DNA of 45,582 bases from an uncultured Dechloromonas sp. (GTDB taxonomy: Bacteria > Pseudomonadota > Gammaproteobacteria > Burkholderiales > Rhodocyclaceae). The stretch spans positions 1 to 45,582 of the forward strand of contig NZ_CAMFKO010000035.1 of assembly GCF_945957265.1 (NCBI RefSeq). Direction: 5' to 3'. Position 1 is the stretch's first letter; each line of letters starts with the position of its first letter. The notes beneath the pieces were generated by a model, which was not told the DNA's origin, did not search any database, and saw only the letters and a program-made list of their open reading frames with translations. Position numbers and translations under genes: made by a program. Positions 7,556-16,814 of this stretch are shown piece after piece.

Positions 7556-9823
7556 ATGCTGCGCCCTCACGCCCGCCTTGCCTTGCGGGCTATTCCGCTT
7601 GCCCTGTTGTCGCTGTCCGGCGCGACTTTCTCCGCCGAGGAAAAAGCGCTGCGCGATACCGTCATCACCGCCAATCGCCACCTGACCGACATCGACCAGG
7701 TCAGCGCCACGGTCACCAGCGTCCGCCGCGAAGACATCGAGCGCCGCCTGCCGGTCGACGACGCCGACCTCTTCCGCGACGATCCCGACATCGCGATGGC
7801 GCGCGACATGCGGCGCCACGGCGCAACCCGCGTCAATATCCGCGGCATCGAAGACAACCGCGTGGTGCAGATGGTGGACGGCGTGCGCCTGCCGGACTTT
7901 TTCAACGGCGGCGGACCGACCAACTACACGATGAACGCGCCTTCCGGCCCGATGCTCGACTTCCTGCGCCAGGTCGAGATCGTGCGCGGCCCGGCTTCCA
8001 GCCTGTACGGTTCGGATGCGATCGGCGGCGTCGTCGGTTACCTGACCCTGAATCCCGAAGATATCGCCAGGGGCGACAAGACCCAGGGCGCCCGCGTTCG
8101 GGGTGCCTACTTCGGCGCCAGCGACGCGCTGTCCGGCAGCGTGATCGGCGCGCTGCGCAGCGAACGCTTCGATGTCCTGCTCGGTTATGCGCAAACCAAC
8201 GGTGAGGAAACGAAAAACCGGGGCAACAACCCCGCCTTCGGCCCGGCGCGCAGCGAGGCCAATCCGGCGGCTACGGAAGACCGCGGCCTGCTCGGCAAGT
8301 TCGTCTTCCGCCCGCTGACCGGCCACAAGCTCACGGCATCGCTGGAAGGACGCGAGCAGAGCACGCAGACGACCATCATGCGGATTCCCGCATCGCTGGC
8401 GCGCATTTCGCGGATGACCGGCGACGACGAAAGCAAGCGCACCCGCTTCGGCCTGGAATACGAGCACAAGGACGGCCTGTTCTACGACCGCCTGATCGCC
8501 CGCGCCTATCACCAGGATGCGGAAACGCACAACATCAACGACCAGACCCGCAGCAACGCGCGCTATTCAACGGCCAGTGGCTGCTCGGCGTCGAGCAGCG
8601 CCGCGCCGCAGGCCACCTGCCAGATCAGGCAAAACTTCCATTTCGAACAGCAGACGACGGGCCTCGGCCTGCAGCTGGAGTCGATGTTCCAGCTGGGCGG
8701 GGCGAGCAACCTGCTGACCTACGGCATCGACCTCATGCGCCAGCGCGTCGAGACCAAGCGCGACGGCCAGGTGCTCAACGTCAACACCGGCGCCGTCACC
8801 TACGGCCTGGCCGGCGAAAGCTACCCGCTGCGCGACTTCGCCAACGGCGTGACCGACACCCTCGGGCTCTACGTGCAGGACGAGATCTCGCTGCTCGGCA
8901 ACCGCCTGGCGCTGACCCCCGGCCTGCGCTACGACCGGACGCGCCTGAAGCCGGACGTCGATGCCCTGGCCCAGCAGGTGCTCAGCATCATCAACCGCCA
9001 GGCGGTGGACAAGGAGTTCAGCCACCTTTCGCCGAAGCTCGGCGGGCAATGGCGCTTCACCGAGGCGCTTAGCCTGTTCGGCCAGGTGGCGAGCGGCTTC
9101 CGCGCCCCGAACTACAACGAAGTCAATGGCGCCTTCCGCAACTCGGCCCAGATCTACGCCTCCGCCCCCAACCCGGAGCTCAAGGCCGAGACCAGCGTCG
9201 GGGTCGAGATCGGACTGCGGGCGAACGTCGGCAACGTGCGCGCCCAGATCACCGCCTACGACAACCGCTACAAGGACTTCATCGACAACGTCCGCCTGAA
9301 CTGCCCGGCCGACCCCAACTGCGTCAGTGTGGGCGGCACCAACTACACCACCTACATGTACCGCAACCTGTCGAACGTCCGCATCTATGGTGCCGAATCG
9401 CGGGCCAGCTGGGCCTTTGCACGCAACTGGCGGGTGGATGGCGCGATCGCCGTCGCCCATGGCGAGAACAGCGACACCGGCCTTGCGATCAACTCGGTCG
9501 AACCCCTGCGCGCCAGCTTCGGCCTGGCCTACGACGTCGGCCAGTGGGGCGGCGAGTGGCGCCTGCGCGCCGCCAAGGGCAAGAACCGCGTCGACGACAG
9601 CGGCGGCGCCTTCTTCCGCACCCCGGGCTACGGCGTCAACGACCTGGCCGCCTGGTACCGGCCGACCCCCAACACCCGCCTGGTGGTCGCGGTCAACAAC
9701 GTATTCGACCAGAAATACTGGTACTGGTCCGACATTCGCCAGGCCGACACCAGCCTGACCGCGGTCGATTTCTACTCCCAGCCCGGACGCAACCTGCGCG
9801 TTTCCTTCCAGGCCGACTTTTGA
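7556..9823 (+). CDS. TonB-dependent heme/hemoglobin-type outer-membrane receptor
   Basis: A 755-residue outer-membrane receptor of the hemoglobin/transferrin/lactoferrin TonB family (HmuR/HemR-like). An N-terminal signal peptide (basic start, hydrophobic core, cleavage near TFSA-EE) leads to a TonB box (RDTVITA, about residues 33-39), the plug domain with RVNIRGIEDNRVVQMVDGVR and VEIVRGPASSLYGSDAIGGVV, and the 22-strand barrel ending ...LRVSFQADF with terminal Phe. The paired FRAP (515-518) and NPEL (539-542) motifs typical of heme receptors are present, but I see no histidine between them, where classical heme receptors carry a ligand. Regulation by iron through the upstream promoter/Fur box is strongly suggested. 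An intrinsic terminator follows, so it may form a monocistronic unit beside the chelatase cluster. Confidence 0.92.
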   Translation: MLRPHARLALRAIPLALLSLSGATFSAEEKALRDTVITANRHLTDIDQVSATVTSVRREDIERRLPVDDADLFRDDPDIAMARDMRRHGATRVNIRGIEDNRVVQMVDGVRLPDFFNGGGPTNYTMNAPSGPMLDFLRQVEIVRGPASSLYGSDAIGGVVGYLTLNPEDIARGDKTQGARVRGAYFGASDALSGSVIGALRSERFDVLLGYAQTNGEETKNRGNNPAFGPARSEANPAATEDRGLLGKFVFRPLTGHKLTASLEGREQSTQTTIMRIPASLARISRMTGDDESKRTRFGLEYEHKDGLFYDRLIARAYHQDAETHNINDQTRSNARYSTASGCSASSSAAPQATCQIRQNFHFEQQTTGLGLQLESMFQLGGASNLLTYGIDLMRQRVETKRDGQVLNVNTGAVTYGLAGESYPLRDFANGVTDTLGLYVQDEISLLGNRLALTPGLRYDRTRLKPDVDALAQQVLSIINRQAVDKEFSHLSPKLGGQWRFTEALSLFGQVASGFRAPNYNEVNGAFRNSAQIYASAPNPELKAETSVGVEIGLRANVGNVRAQITAYDNRYKDFIDNVRLNCPADPNCVSVGGTNYTTYMYRNLSNVRIYGAESRASWAFARNWRVDGAIAVAHGENSDTGLAINSVEPLRASFGLAYDVGQWGGEWRLRAAKGKNRVDDSGGAFFRTPGYGVNDLAAWYRPTPNTRLVVAVNNVFDQKYWYWSDIRQADTSLTAVDFYSQPGRNLRVSFQADF

Positions 9824-9830
9824 CCCCCTT

Positions 9831-9870
9831 GCGCCGGCGACCTCGGGATAAGGCCGCCGGCGCTCTTTTT
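9831..9870 (+). terminator. Intrinsic terminator after the heme receptor gene
   Basis: GCGCCGGCG (9831-9839) pairs perfectly with CGCCGGCGC (9855-9863) over nine bases, followed by TCTTTTT. It lies immediately after the receptor stop and before the next small gene, so it could terminate fully or partly attenuate read-through into the chelatase operon. Confidence 0.85.
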
Positions 9871-9883
9871 CTGGTCCACCGCC

Positions 9884-10144
9884 ATGTCCGCCACCCTGCC
9901 TGACCCAGCCGCCCTCGTCGCCTCGCTGCTCAACCTGATGACCCGCTTCTCGTGCCTGGGCTGTCCGAACCAGGCCGCCCTGATCCGTCGCGAACTCGCG
10001 CTGTTCCAGAGCTATCCCGACGCCTTGATGCCGCCCGTGCTCAAGCAGGTCGGCCAACGCCTCGAGCAGGAATGGGCGCAGCTGCATTTCGCCATTTCCG
10101 ACGAACCCGCCGCGAACGTGACGCACACCGCTGCGCTGCACTGA
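9884..10144 (+). CDS. Small CxxC hypothetical protein
   Basis: An 86-residue protein with no signal peptide. The central part is predicted helical and includes FSCLGCPNQAALIRREL, in which two cysteines (CxxC, about residues 24-27) could bind metal or act in redox. The rest (QVGQRLEQEWAQLH) is amphipathic. No family is recognised. The ribosome binding site is poor and the frame starts only 14 bases after the terminator of the receptor gene, so the start is uncertain. The position between a heme receptor and the chelatase-like operon hints at a role in iron or heme handling, but that is inference from context only. Confidence 0.6.
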   Translation: MSATLPDPAALVASLLNLMTRFSCLGCPNQAALIRRELALFQSYPDALMPPVLKQVGQRLEQEWAQLHFAISDEPAANVTHTAALH

Positions 10145-10180
10145 AGCGTTGCGCATCAGCCAGCCGGAACTCCGCCAGCC

Positions 10181-10732
10181 GTGACCCACTCACCCGCCAT
10201 CACCTTCCGGATTCGTCCCTTCCAGGCCGACGACGCCGAGGCATTTGCCGAAGCGGTCCGCGACTCGGTCCACTCGTTGAGCGAGTGGCTGCACTGGCCA
10301 CACGCGCACTACGCGGCGGACGACGCCCGGGCCTGGTTTGCCGCCTGCGATCAGGCCCGGCAAGCCGGCACGGCCGACGAATACGGCATCTTCGAACAAG
10401 GCAGCGGCCGTTTGCTGGGCGGCGCGGGCATCCACGCCATCGACCGGCAGCATCGCTGCGCCGCGCTCGCTTTCTGGATACGCCGCACCCATCAATGGCG
10501 CGGCATCGCCACGCAAGCCGCCTTCCAGCTCTCCCGCGAGGCCTTCTCCACGCACGCGCTGCGGCGCCTCGAACTGGTCGTCGGTGAACACAACATCGCC
10601 AGCCGCCGCGTTGCCGAGAAACTCGCCGCCCGCTTCGAAGGCATGGCCGCCAACCGGCTGTGCATCCAGGGTCGCCAGCAGGCAGCCGCCATCTACTCCC
10701 TGACGCCGCAGGAAAGCTCCTTCTCGCCATGA
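10181..10732 (+). CDS. GNAT family N-acetyltransferase (RimJ/RimL-like)
   Basis: A 183-residue acetyltransferase of the RimJ/RimL branch of the GNAT fold, which transfers an acetyl group from acetyl-CoA to an amine. The N-terminal IRPFQADDAEAFAEAV strand-helix, the beta-bulge region AALAFWIRRTHQWRGIATQAA (acetyl-CoA pyrophosphate-binding loop, with QWRGIA as the Q/RxxGxG/A equivalent, near residues 102-112) and LRRLELVVGEHNIASRRVAEKL (motif B) are clear. It starts with GTG. Its stop overlaps the start of the CobN-like gene (ATGA), so the two are translationally coupled. The substrate cannot be predicted; its presence in this operon is unusual and could be incidental. Confidence 0.85.
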   Translation: MTHSPAITFRIRPFQADDAEAFAEAVRDSVHSLSEWLHWPHAHYAADDARAWFAACDQARQAGTADEYGIFEQGSGRLLGGAGIHAIDRQHRCAALAFWIRRTHQWRGIATQAAFQLSREAFSTHALRRLELVVGEHNIASRRVAEKLAARFEGMAANRLCIQGRQQAAAIYSLTPQESSFSP

Positions 10733-13700
10733 CCCTACTCCGCTTTGCCAGCCTGCTCGGCGCCCTGTGCCTGTGGCACAACGTTCTTGCCGAAAGCATC
10801 CTGATCGTCGCCACGTCGCCGGTGCCCACCGGGAAATTCCGCACCGTCGTCGACGCCGCCCGCCAGCACGGCCTGTCGGTCGAGGCGCACTTTGCCGAAC
10901 GGCTGTCCGCCGAACAGGCCGCCAAGCTGCTCGAGAAACGCGACCTGATCATCTTCGATGCCGCCCGCAGCCACATGCAGGATGCGGTCAAGGGCAAACT
11001 CGGCAAGGCGCTCGAGCAGCTGAAGACGCCGCATATCTGGATGAAGGACGACGGCCCGGGCGGCACCGGCCTGCCCGCGGACGTCGCCGCCCGGCTGCAC
11101 GCCTATTACACCAACGGCGGGCGGAGCAACTACGACGGCTTCTTCGCCACGCTGGCCGCCCAGTTGCGCGGCCAGCCGCTGCCCAGGGTGGCGGCACCCT
11201 TCGTCTTCCCCGAGGAGGCCATTTACCACCCCAAGGCGCCGCATCGCGTTTTCGCGACGCCAGCCGAGTATTTCAGATGGCGCGGCATAGCCCCGGAGAA
11301 ACGGCCGCCGACCGTCGCCATCGCCTTCCACCAGATCTACATCGGCGCCGAGCAGACCACTTTCATCGACGATATGGTCGCCCGCGTCGAAGCCGGCGGC
11401 GCCATCGCCCTGCCCTACTACGCCGGGGTCATGGGCCCGCACCGGAAGATGCTGACTGTCGACGGCAAACCCGTCGCCGACGCGGTGATCAACACGCAAA
11501 TCATTCTCGACCCGGAAGGCCGCCGCAAGGAACTGGCCGAGCTGGGCATCCCGGTCATCCAGGCGCTGGCCTACCGCAAGGGCGACGAAGCCGCCTGGCG
11601 CGCCGACCCGCAGGGCGTGCCGCTGATCGACGTGCCCTTCTACCTGGCGCAGGGCGAATACGCCGGCATCGTCGACGCCATCGTCGCCAATACCAGCGAC
11701 AAGGCCAGCGGCGACGTGGTCGTCCTGCCCGGGCAGACGGCGGCCATCGTGAACAAGGCGCTCAGGCTGGTCCGCCTGCAACGCCTGCAGAATGCCGACA
11801 AGAAGGTGGCCATGCTGTTCTGGAACTATCCGCCGGGCGAAAAGAACCTGTCGGCCTCGTTCATGAACGTGCCGCGCAGTTTCGAGACCACGCTCAAGGC
11901 CCTGCGCGACGCCGGCTACGACACCCACGGCGAAACGGAAGACAGCCTGATCAGGAGCCTGCAGCGCCTGCTCGCCCCCTTCTACCGCGACGGGGAACTG
12001 GCCGGCCTGCTCCGCGACGGCCTGGCCGAACGCCTGCCGGTGGCCACCTATCGCGCCTGGTTGCAAGGCCAGCCGCCAGCCATCCGTGACGAAATCCAGG
12101 AACGCTGGGGCAATCCCGAGAAATCGGCGATGGTCATCGTCGACCGCGGCGAAGCGGTCTTCGTGATGCCGCGCCTGGCCGTCGGCAAGGTCATCTTCAG
12201 CCCGCAGGCGCCGCGCGGCGAACGCTGGGAAGAGAAGGAAAAGGCGCTCTACCACTCGTCCAAGGCCGCCCCCTCGCATTTCTACCTGGCCCACTACCTG
12301 TGGCTGCGCGAGCATTTCAAGGCCGACGCGCTGGTGCACTACGGCACGCACGGCTCGCAGGAATGGCTGCCCGGCAAGGAGCGCGGCCTGCCGGTCACCG
12401 ACTACCCGATGCTCGCCGTCGGCGACGTGCCGGTCATCTACCCCTACATCGTCGACAACATCGGCGAGGCCTTGCAGGCCAAGCGGCGCGGCCGGGCGGT
12501 GATCGTCACCCACCAGACGCCCCCCTTCGCGCCGGCCGGGCTGCACGACGCCCTGACCCAGATCCACGACCTGCTGCACCAGTGGCTGGCCCAGGACGAC
12601 GGCGCGGTGAAGGACAAGCTGGCGCTCGACCTGAAAAAGCGGGTCAGGAAGGAACGCATCGAACGCGACATGGGCTGGAGCGAGGCCCGCATCGACGCCG
12701 ATTTCCGCGCCTTCATCGACGAACTGCACAACCACCTGCACGAACTGGCGCAGACCGCCCAGCCGCTCGGCCTGCACACCTTTGGCACGCCGCCGCAGGA
12801 AAAGCACCGGCTGGGCACGGTCTTGCTGATGCTCGGCAAGGGCTTCCACGAAACCGCCGCCCGCATCATGGGCGTCAAGGAAGACGATCTCGACGAGATC
12901 TTCGTCGGCGACTACGCCAAGCTGACCGGCACGCCGCCGTTCAGGATGCTGGCCGACGCCATTTCCGACAAAACGCCCCTGCCCGCCGACAAGGCACTGG
13001 CCGAAAAACTGGAGCAGGGCCGCCGCTGGTACGCCGACCTCGGCGCCCAGGGCGAGATCGCCGGCCTGCTTTCCGCGCTGGCCGGACAGCACCGCCCGAC
13101 CTCCTACGGCGGCGACCCGATCAAGAACCCGGACGCCCTGCCCACCGGCCGCAACCTGTACGGCTTCGACCCGTCGCGGGTGCCGACCAAACAGGCCTGG
13201 GAAGCCGGCAAGGAAGCCGCCGACGCGCTGATCGCCGCGCAGGCCGCCAAGACCGGCCGCGCCCCTAGGAAGCTGGCCTTCTCGCTGTGGTCGGTCGAAA
13301 CCATGCGCCACCAGGGCATCCTCGAAGCGCAGGCCTTGTGGACGATGGGCGTCGAGCCGGTGTGGGATGCCGGCGGGCGGGTCATCGACGTCAGACTGGT
13401 GCCGCGCGAGCAGCTGAAGCGGCCGCGCGTCGATGTCGTGCTGTCGGCCACCGGCCTGTACCGCGACCACTTCCCGAACGCCATGAAGCAACTGGCCAAG
13501 GCGGTCGAGCTCGCCGCCCGCGCCAACGAAGCCGACAACCCGGTCTACGCCAACAGCCGCGCCATCGCCGAACGCCTGGTCAGGCAGGGCGTGCCGGACA
13601 AGGCCGCGCAGCGGGCCGCCGAGACGCGCATCTTCTCCAACGAATCCGGCCGCTACGGCACCGGGCTGGACGATGCGGCGCTGGCCACCGACACCTGGAA

Positions 13701-14688
13701 GAGCAAGGGCGAAGCCGACAGGAAGCTGGCCGGCCTCTACCTGTCGCGCATGCAGCACGCCTACGGCACCGACGAATCGGCCTGGGGCAGCAAGGGCATC
13801 GCCGGCGGAGAAGCGGCCGGGGCCAAGGTAAATCTCTACGCCGAGCACCTCAAGGGCACCGAGGGCGCCGTGCTGTCGCGCACCTCCAACCTCTACGGCA
13901 TGCTGACCACCGACGATCCCTTCCAGTATCTCGGCGGCATCGGCGCGGCGGTGCGGGCGCTCGACGGCAAGGCGCCCGAGCTCTACATCACCAACCTGCG
14001 CCACAGCGGCGGCGACGGCAAGGGAGGCAAGATCGAAGGCGCCGACCAGTTCCTGGCCAAGGAACTCGCCACCCGCAACTTCCACCCCGGCTACATCCAG
14101 GGCCTGATGGCCGAAGGCTACGCCGGCACGCTGCAGGTGCTCGACGGCATCAACAATTTCACCGGATGGACCACGGTGGCGCGCGAAATCGTGCGCGACG
14201 ACCAGTGGCAGGAGTTCGTCGATGTCTACGTCCGCGACAAGCATAAGCTCGGCCTCAAGGACTGGTTCGAGAAGAACAACCCGCATGCGCTGGCCCAGAG
14301 CATCGAGAAAATGCTCGAAATGGCGCGCCACGGCTACTGGCAGGCCGACGCCAAAACCGTGGCCGAGCTGAAACAGCGTTACCGCGAGCTGGCCAGGCGC
14401 TACGACGTGAAGAGCGACAACGCCACCTTCGAGAAATTCGCCGCCGAGGGCTTCGGTCTCGTCGCGCCGCTGCCGGCCCCGTCGCCGACCCGGCCGCAGA
14501 GCGCCGCCGACCTGGTGGCGCCGCCTCCGCCGCCGGCCCCGCCGCAAATCACCGGCATGAAGCTGGAAAAGGTCGACAAGCGCCCGCTGGAAGCCCCTCC
14601 CCTGGCCCTGGCCGGCGGCGGCCTGCTGCTGCTCGCCACCGCCGGCGGCGCGCTGAGCGCCGTTCGCCGGCAGCGGAGGGCGGCATGA
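10729..14688 (+). CDS. Exported, membrane-anchored CobN/HmuS-like chelatase
   Basis: A 1319-residue protein of the CobN/BchH/ChlH large-subunit chelatase family. A signal peptide (residues 1-21, ending NVLA) and a proline-rich linker followed by a C-terminal membrane segment and basic tail (about 1290-1319) indicate a periplasmic enzyme anchored in the inner membrane. The family signature HYGTHGSQEWLPGK is at residues 537-550, followed by IYPYIVDNIGEALQAKRR and VIVTHQTPP; further conserved blocks include NLYGFDPSRVPT and SNLYGMLTTDDPFQYLGG. Cytosolic cobaltochelatase CobN has no signal peptide and needs CobS/CobT, which are absent here. Together with the ExbB-like, DUF2149 and TonB receptor genes this matches the HmuS type linked to iron removal from heme. 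That function is inference from architecture and neighbourhood. The start overlaps the GNAT stop. Confidence 0.9.
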   Translation: MTLLRFASLLGALCLWHNVLAESILIVATSPVPTGKFRTVVDAARQHGLSVEAHFAERLSAEQAAKLLEKRDLIIFDAARSHMQDAVKGKLGKALEQLKTPHIWMKDDGPGGTGLPADVAARLHAYYTNGGRSNYDGFFATLAAQLRGQPLPRVAAPFVFPEEAIYHPKAPHRVFATPAEYFRWRGIAPEKRPPTVAIAFHQIYIGAEQTTFIDDMVARVEAGGAIALPYYAGVMGPHRKMLTVDGKPVADAVINTQIILDPEGRRKELAELGIPVIQALAYRKGDEAAWRADPQGVPLIDVPFYLAQGEYAGIVDAIVANTSDKASGDVVVLPGQTAAIVNKALRLVRLQRLQNADKKVAMLFWNYPPGEKNLSASFMNVPRSFETTLKALRDAGYDTHGETEDSLIRSLQRLLAPFYRDGELAGLLRDGLAERLPVATYRAWLQGQPPAIRDEIQERWGNPEKSAMVIVDRGEAVFVMPRLAVGKVIFSPQAPRGERWEEKEKALYHSSKAAPSHFYLAHYLWLREHFKADALVHYGTHGSQEWLPGKERGLPVTDYPMLAVGDVPVIYPYIVDNIGEALQAKRRGRAVIVTHQTPPFAPAGLHDALTQIHDLLHQWLAQDDGAVKDKLALDLKKRVRKERIERDMGWSEARIDADFRAFIDELHNHLHELAQTAQPLGLHTFGTPPQEKHRLGTVLLMLGKGFHETAARIMGVKEDDLDEIFVGDYAKLTGTPPFRMLADAISDKTPLPADKALAEKLEQGRRWYADLGAQGEIAGLLSALAGQHRPTSYGGDPIKNPDALPTGRNLYGFDPSRVPTKQAWEAGKEAADALIAAQAAKTGRAPRKLAFSLWSVETMRHQGILEAQALWTMGVEPVWDAGGRVIDVRLVPREQLKRPRVDVVLSATGLYRDHFPNAMKQLAKAVELAARANEADNPVYANSRAIAERLVRQGVPDKAAQRAAETRIFSNESGRYGTGLDDAALATDTWKSKGEADRKLAGLYLSRMQHAYGTDESAWGSKGIAGGEAAGAKVNLYAEHLKGTEGAVLSRTSNLYGMLTTDDPFQYLGGIGAAVRALDGKAPELYITNLRHSGGDGKGGKIEGADQFLAKELATRNFHPGYIQGLMAEGYAGTLQVLDGINNFTGWTTVAREIVRDDQWQEFVDVYVRDKHKLGLKDWFEKNNPHALAQSIEKMLEMARHGYWQADAKTVAELKQRYRELARRYDVKSDNATFEKFAAEGFGLVAPLPAPSPTRPQSAADLVAPPPPPAPPQITGMKLEKVDKRPLEAPPLALAGGGLLLLATAGGALSAVRRQRRAA

Positions 14689-16814
14689 GGCCACGCCTGA
14701 AACCCGCCGCCATCCTGCTGGCAGCGGCCTTCGCCACGCCGGCCAAGGCCGAGCCGGGCACCACGCTCAAGGAGGTGGTCGTCACGGCGAGCAGCGAAGC
14801 CGATGCCGAACGCCAGTCCGCCGTCACCCAGAAAACCGTCGTCGACCGCAAGGAAATCGAGGCGCTGGGCGGTTTGACGGTCGGCGAGGTGATACGCAAG
14901 CTGCCCGGCATCGAGGCCGGCGCCCACACCGGCGACGGCGGCCCGAGCGCCAACGCGCGCGGCATGGGGCGCGACAGCGTGCAATTCCTGGTCGATGGCG
15001 AACGCCCGTCGGCCAATGCCCGTTACGCGCTGACCACGGTCGGCCGCCTGCCCTCGGGCGAGCTGGAACGCGTCGAAATCCTGCGCGGCGCCTCGGCCGA
15101 ACACGGCGGCAGCACGCCGGTGACGGTCAACCTGATCATGCGCAAGGCCAGGCCGACCGCATCCACCGCGCTCAAGGCCGCCGTCGGCCTGCGCGGCGAC
15201 GAACCGAACGGCCAGTTCACGCTCAGCCAGGGCGGCGGCGACAAGGCTTTTTCGTGGATCGTGCCGCTGACCATCAACCACCACGGCATGCCGCTGGAAA
15301 AAACCACCCGCCGCCAGCAGACGAGCGGCGGCACGCGCACGCTGTGGCAGGAGGAAACGGAAAGCAGCCCCTACCGGCTCGATGAATTCATCGTCTCGCC
15401 GCGCCTGACCTGGCGCGACGGCGAGGGCAGCCTGTCGCTGTGGCCGAGCCTGTATCACAACCGCGGCGAGCGCTCGGGCGAGATCGGCCGCTCGGCCTAC
15501 GCCAACCCGGCTGCCGGCACCGGCCTGGCCGCCGACGGCAGCCGCCACGAGCGCGAGGCAAGCCAGCTCACCATCGCCCGGCTGCGCGCCGAGGGCGAAC
15601 GCAAGACCGGCCCCGGCAAGCTCTCCGGCCGGGTCACCATGATGGGCGCGCGCCGCGAGCAGGATACCGACCGGACCTGGATCGACGCCGCCGGCAACCG
15701 CACGACGGGCCGCGAAGCGATCGACCGCGACGAGCGCGAACTGTCCTCCGCCCTGCGCCTCGACCGCCCGGCCGGCGACGGCCTGCTGTCGGCCGGCATC
15801 GAGCAGAGCTGGCATCGCCGCGACGAAAGCCAGCGCGCCACCGGCGCCAGCGCCTATAGCGGTGATTTCGACGCCCGGGCCAGGCAATGGACGGCCTGGC
15901 TGCAACACGAATGGCCGCTGGCCAGGGCGCTGACGCTGACCTACGGCCTGCGCGGCGAACACGTCGCGCTGGAAGCCGAGGGGCGCCAACGCAGCGCCAG
16001 CCAACTGGCGCCTTCGCTCGCCGGACGCTACGAACTGGCGCCCGACCTGATCCTGCGCTCGTCGCTGGGGGCCGGGCTGAAAGCGCCGAAGCTGGAGGAA
16101 ATCTCCGGGCTGACCGTACGCGGCGCCGGCGCCAACAGCCCGCTCGAAGCCGACCGCGGCGGCAACCCCACGCTGCGGGCCGAGCGCAACATCAACTGGG
16201 AACTGGCGCTCGACAAGCACCTGCCGAACGAGGCCGGCACGCTCGGCGCCAATGTCTATGTCCGGCGCACCGAGGATTTCATCGAACGCCGCACGGCGCT
16301 GGAGGGCAGCCGCTGGGTGGACCGACCGAGCAACGAAGGCACGGCCCGCCACTGGGGGCTGGAACTCGACGCCAGGCTGAAGGGCGAGGTCTTCGGCTGG
16401 AAGGGCACCGCGCTGCGCAGCCACCTGACCCTGCCCCGGGCGCGGGTGGACGACGAGCGCCTCGGCATCACCCGCGACGCCCGCGACCTGCCGCGCTACC
16501 AGTGGAGCCTCGGCATCGACCAGGCCCTGCCCTGGTGGCAGGCCAGCGCCGGCCTGCAACTCAACCAGTACGGCCGGACGCAGACCGACATCCCCGGCGA
16601 ACTGGCCGGCCAGCAAAAGGCGCGCACGCTGCTCGACCTCTACATCGCCCGCCGCCTGACGCCGCAACTCAACCTGCGGCTGGAAGCGCAGAACGTGCTG
16701 GGCACTGATACCCGCCGGATCGCCAGCGCCTGGGCCGGCAACGACAGCTGGTCGCTGGCCAGCGGCGAGCGTGGCCAGCGCAGTGTGCTGTTGTCATTGG
16801 AGGGAAAATGGTAA
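14685..16814 (+). CDS. TonB-dependent outer-membrane receptor
   Basis: A 709-residue TonB receptor, with a signal peptide (about residues 1-22, ending AKA), a TonB box (LKEVVVTAS, about 28-36), a plug domain (LGGLTVGEVIRKLPGIEAG, RGMGRDSVQFLVDGERPS, LERVEILRGASAEHGG) and a beta-barrel that ends in aromatic Trp. The plug lacks the long insertions of siderophore receptors. It starts by overlapping the chelatase-like gene stop (ATGA), so the receptor and the CobN-like protein are made together, which suggests that it brings the chelatase its substrate (heme or another metallotetrapyrrole). Substrate cannot be read from the sequence; a cobalamin or heme ligand is possible, and heme is favoured by hemP in the same operon. 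Confidence 0.9.
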   Translation: MRPRLKPAAILLAAAFATPAKAEPGTTLKEVVVTASSEADAERQSAVTQKTVVDRKEIEALGGLTVGEVIRKLPGIEAGAHTGDGGPSANARGMGRDSVQFLVDGERPSANARYALTTVGRLPSGELERVEILRGASAEHGGSTPVTVNLIMRKARPTASTALKAAVGLRGDEPNGQFTLSQGGGDKAFSWIVPLTINHHGMPLEKTTRRQQTSGGTRTLWQEETESSPYRLDEFIVSPRLTWRDGEGSLSLWPSLYHNRGERSGEIGRSAYANPAAGTGLAADGSRHEREASQLTIARLRAEGERKTGPGKLSGRVTMMGARREQDTDRTWIDAAGNRTTGREAIDRDERELSSALRLDRPAGDGLLSAGIEQSWHRRDESQRATGASAYSGDFDARARQWTAWLQHEWPLARALTLTYGLRGEHVALEAEGRQRSASQLAPSLAGRYELAPDLILRSSLGAGLKAPKLEEISGLTVRGAGANSPLEADRGGNPTLRAERNINWELALDKHLPNEAGTLGANVYVRRTEDFIERRTALEGSRWVDRPSNEGTARHWGLELDARLKGEVFGWKGTALRSHLTLPRARVDDERLGITRDARDLPRYQWSLGIDQALPWWQASAGLQLNQYGRTQTDIPGELAGQQKARTLLDLYIARRLTPQLNLRLEAQNVLGTDTRRIASAWAGNDSWSLASGERGQRSVLLSLEGKW

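Noticed and set aside
10729..14688. Reading the CobN-like protein as a standard cobaltochelatase for B12 synthesis
   Set aside because: It is exported and anchored, no CobS/CobT or other B12 biosynthesis genes are nearby, and no cobalamin riboswitch signature is seen.
10735..14694. Very long minus-strand open frame (about 1319 codons) opposite the CobN-like gene, and others such as 34299-37502 and 30369-33323
   Set aside because: They are antisense or frame-shifted shadows created by high GC third-position bias. Translations are low-complexity Arg/Gly/Ala/Pro-rich without recognisable domains, while the overlapping plus-strand genes have clear families.
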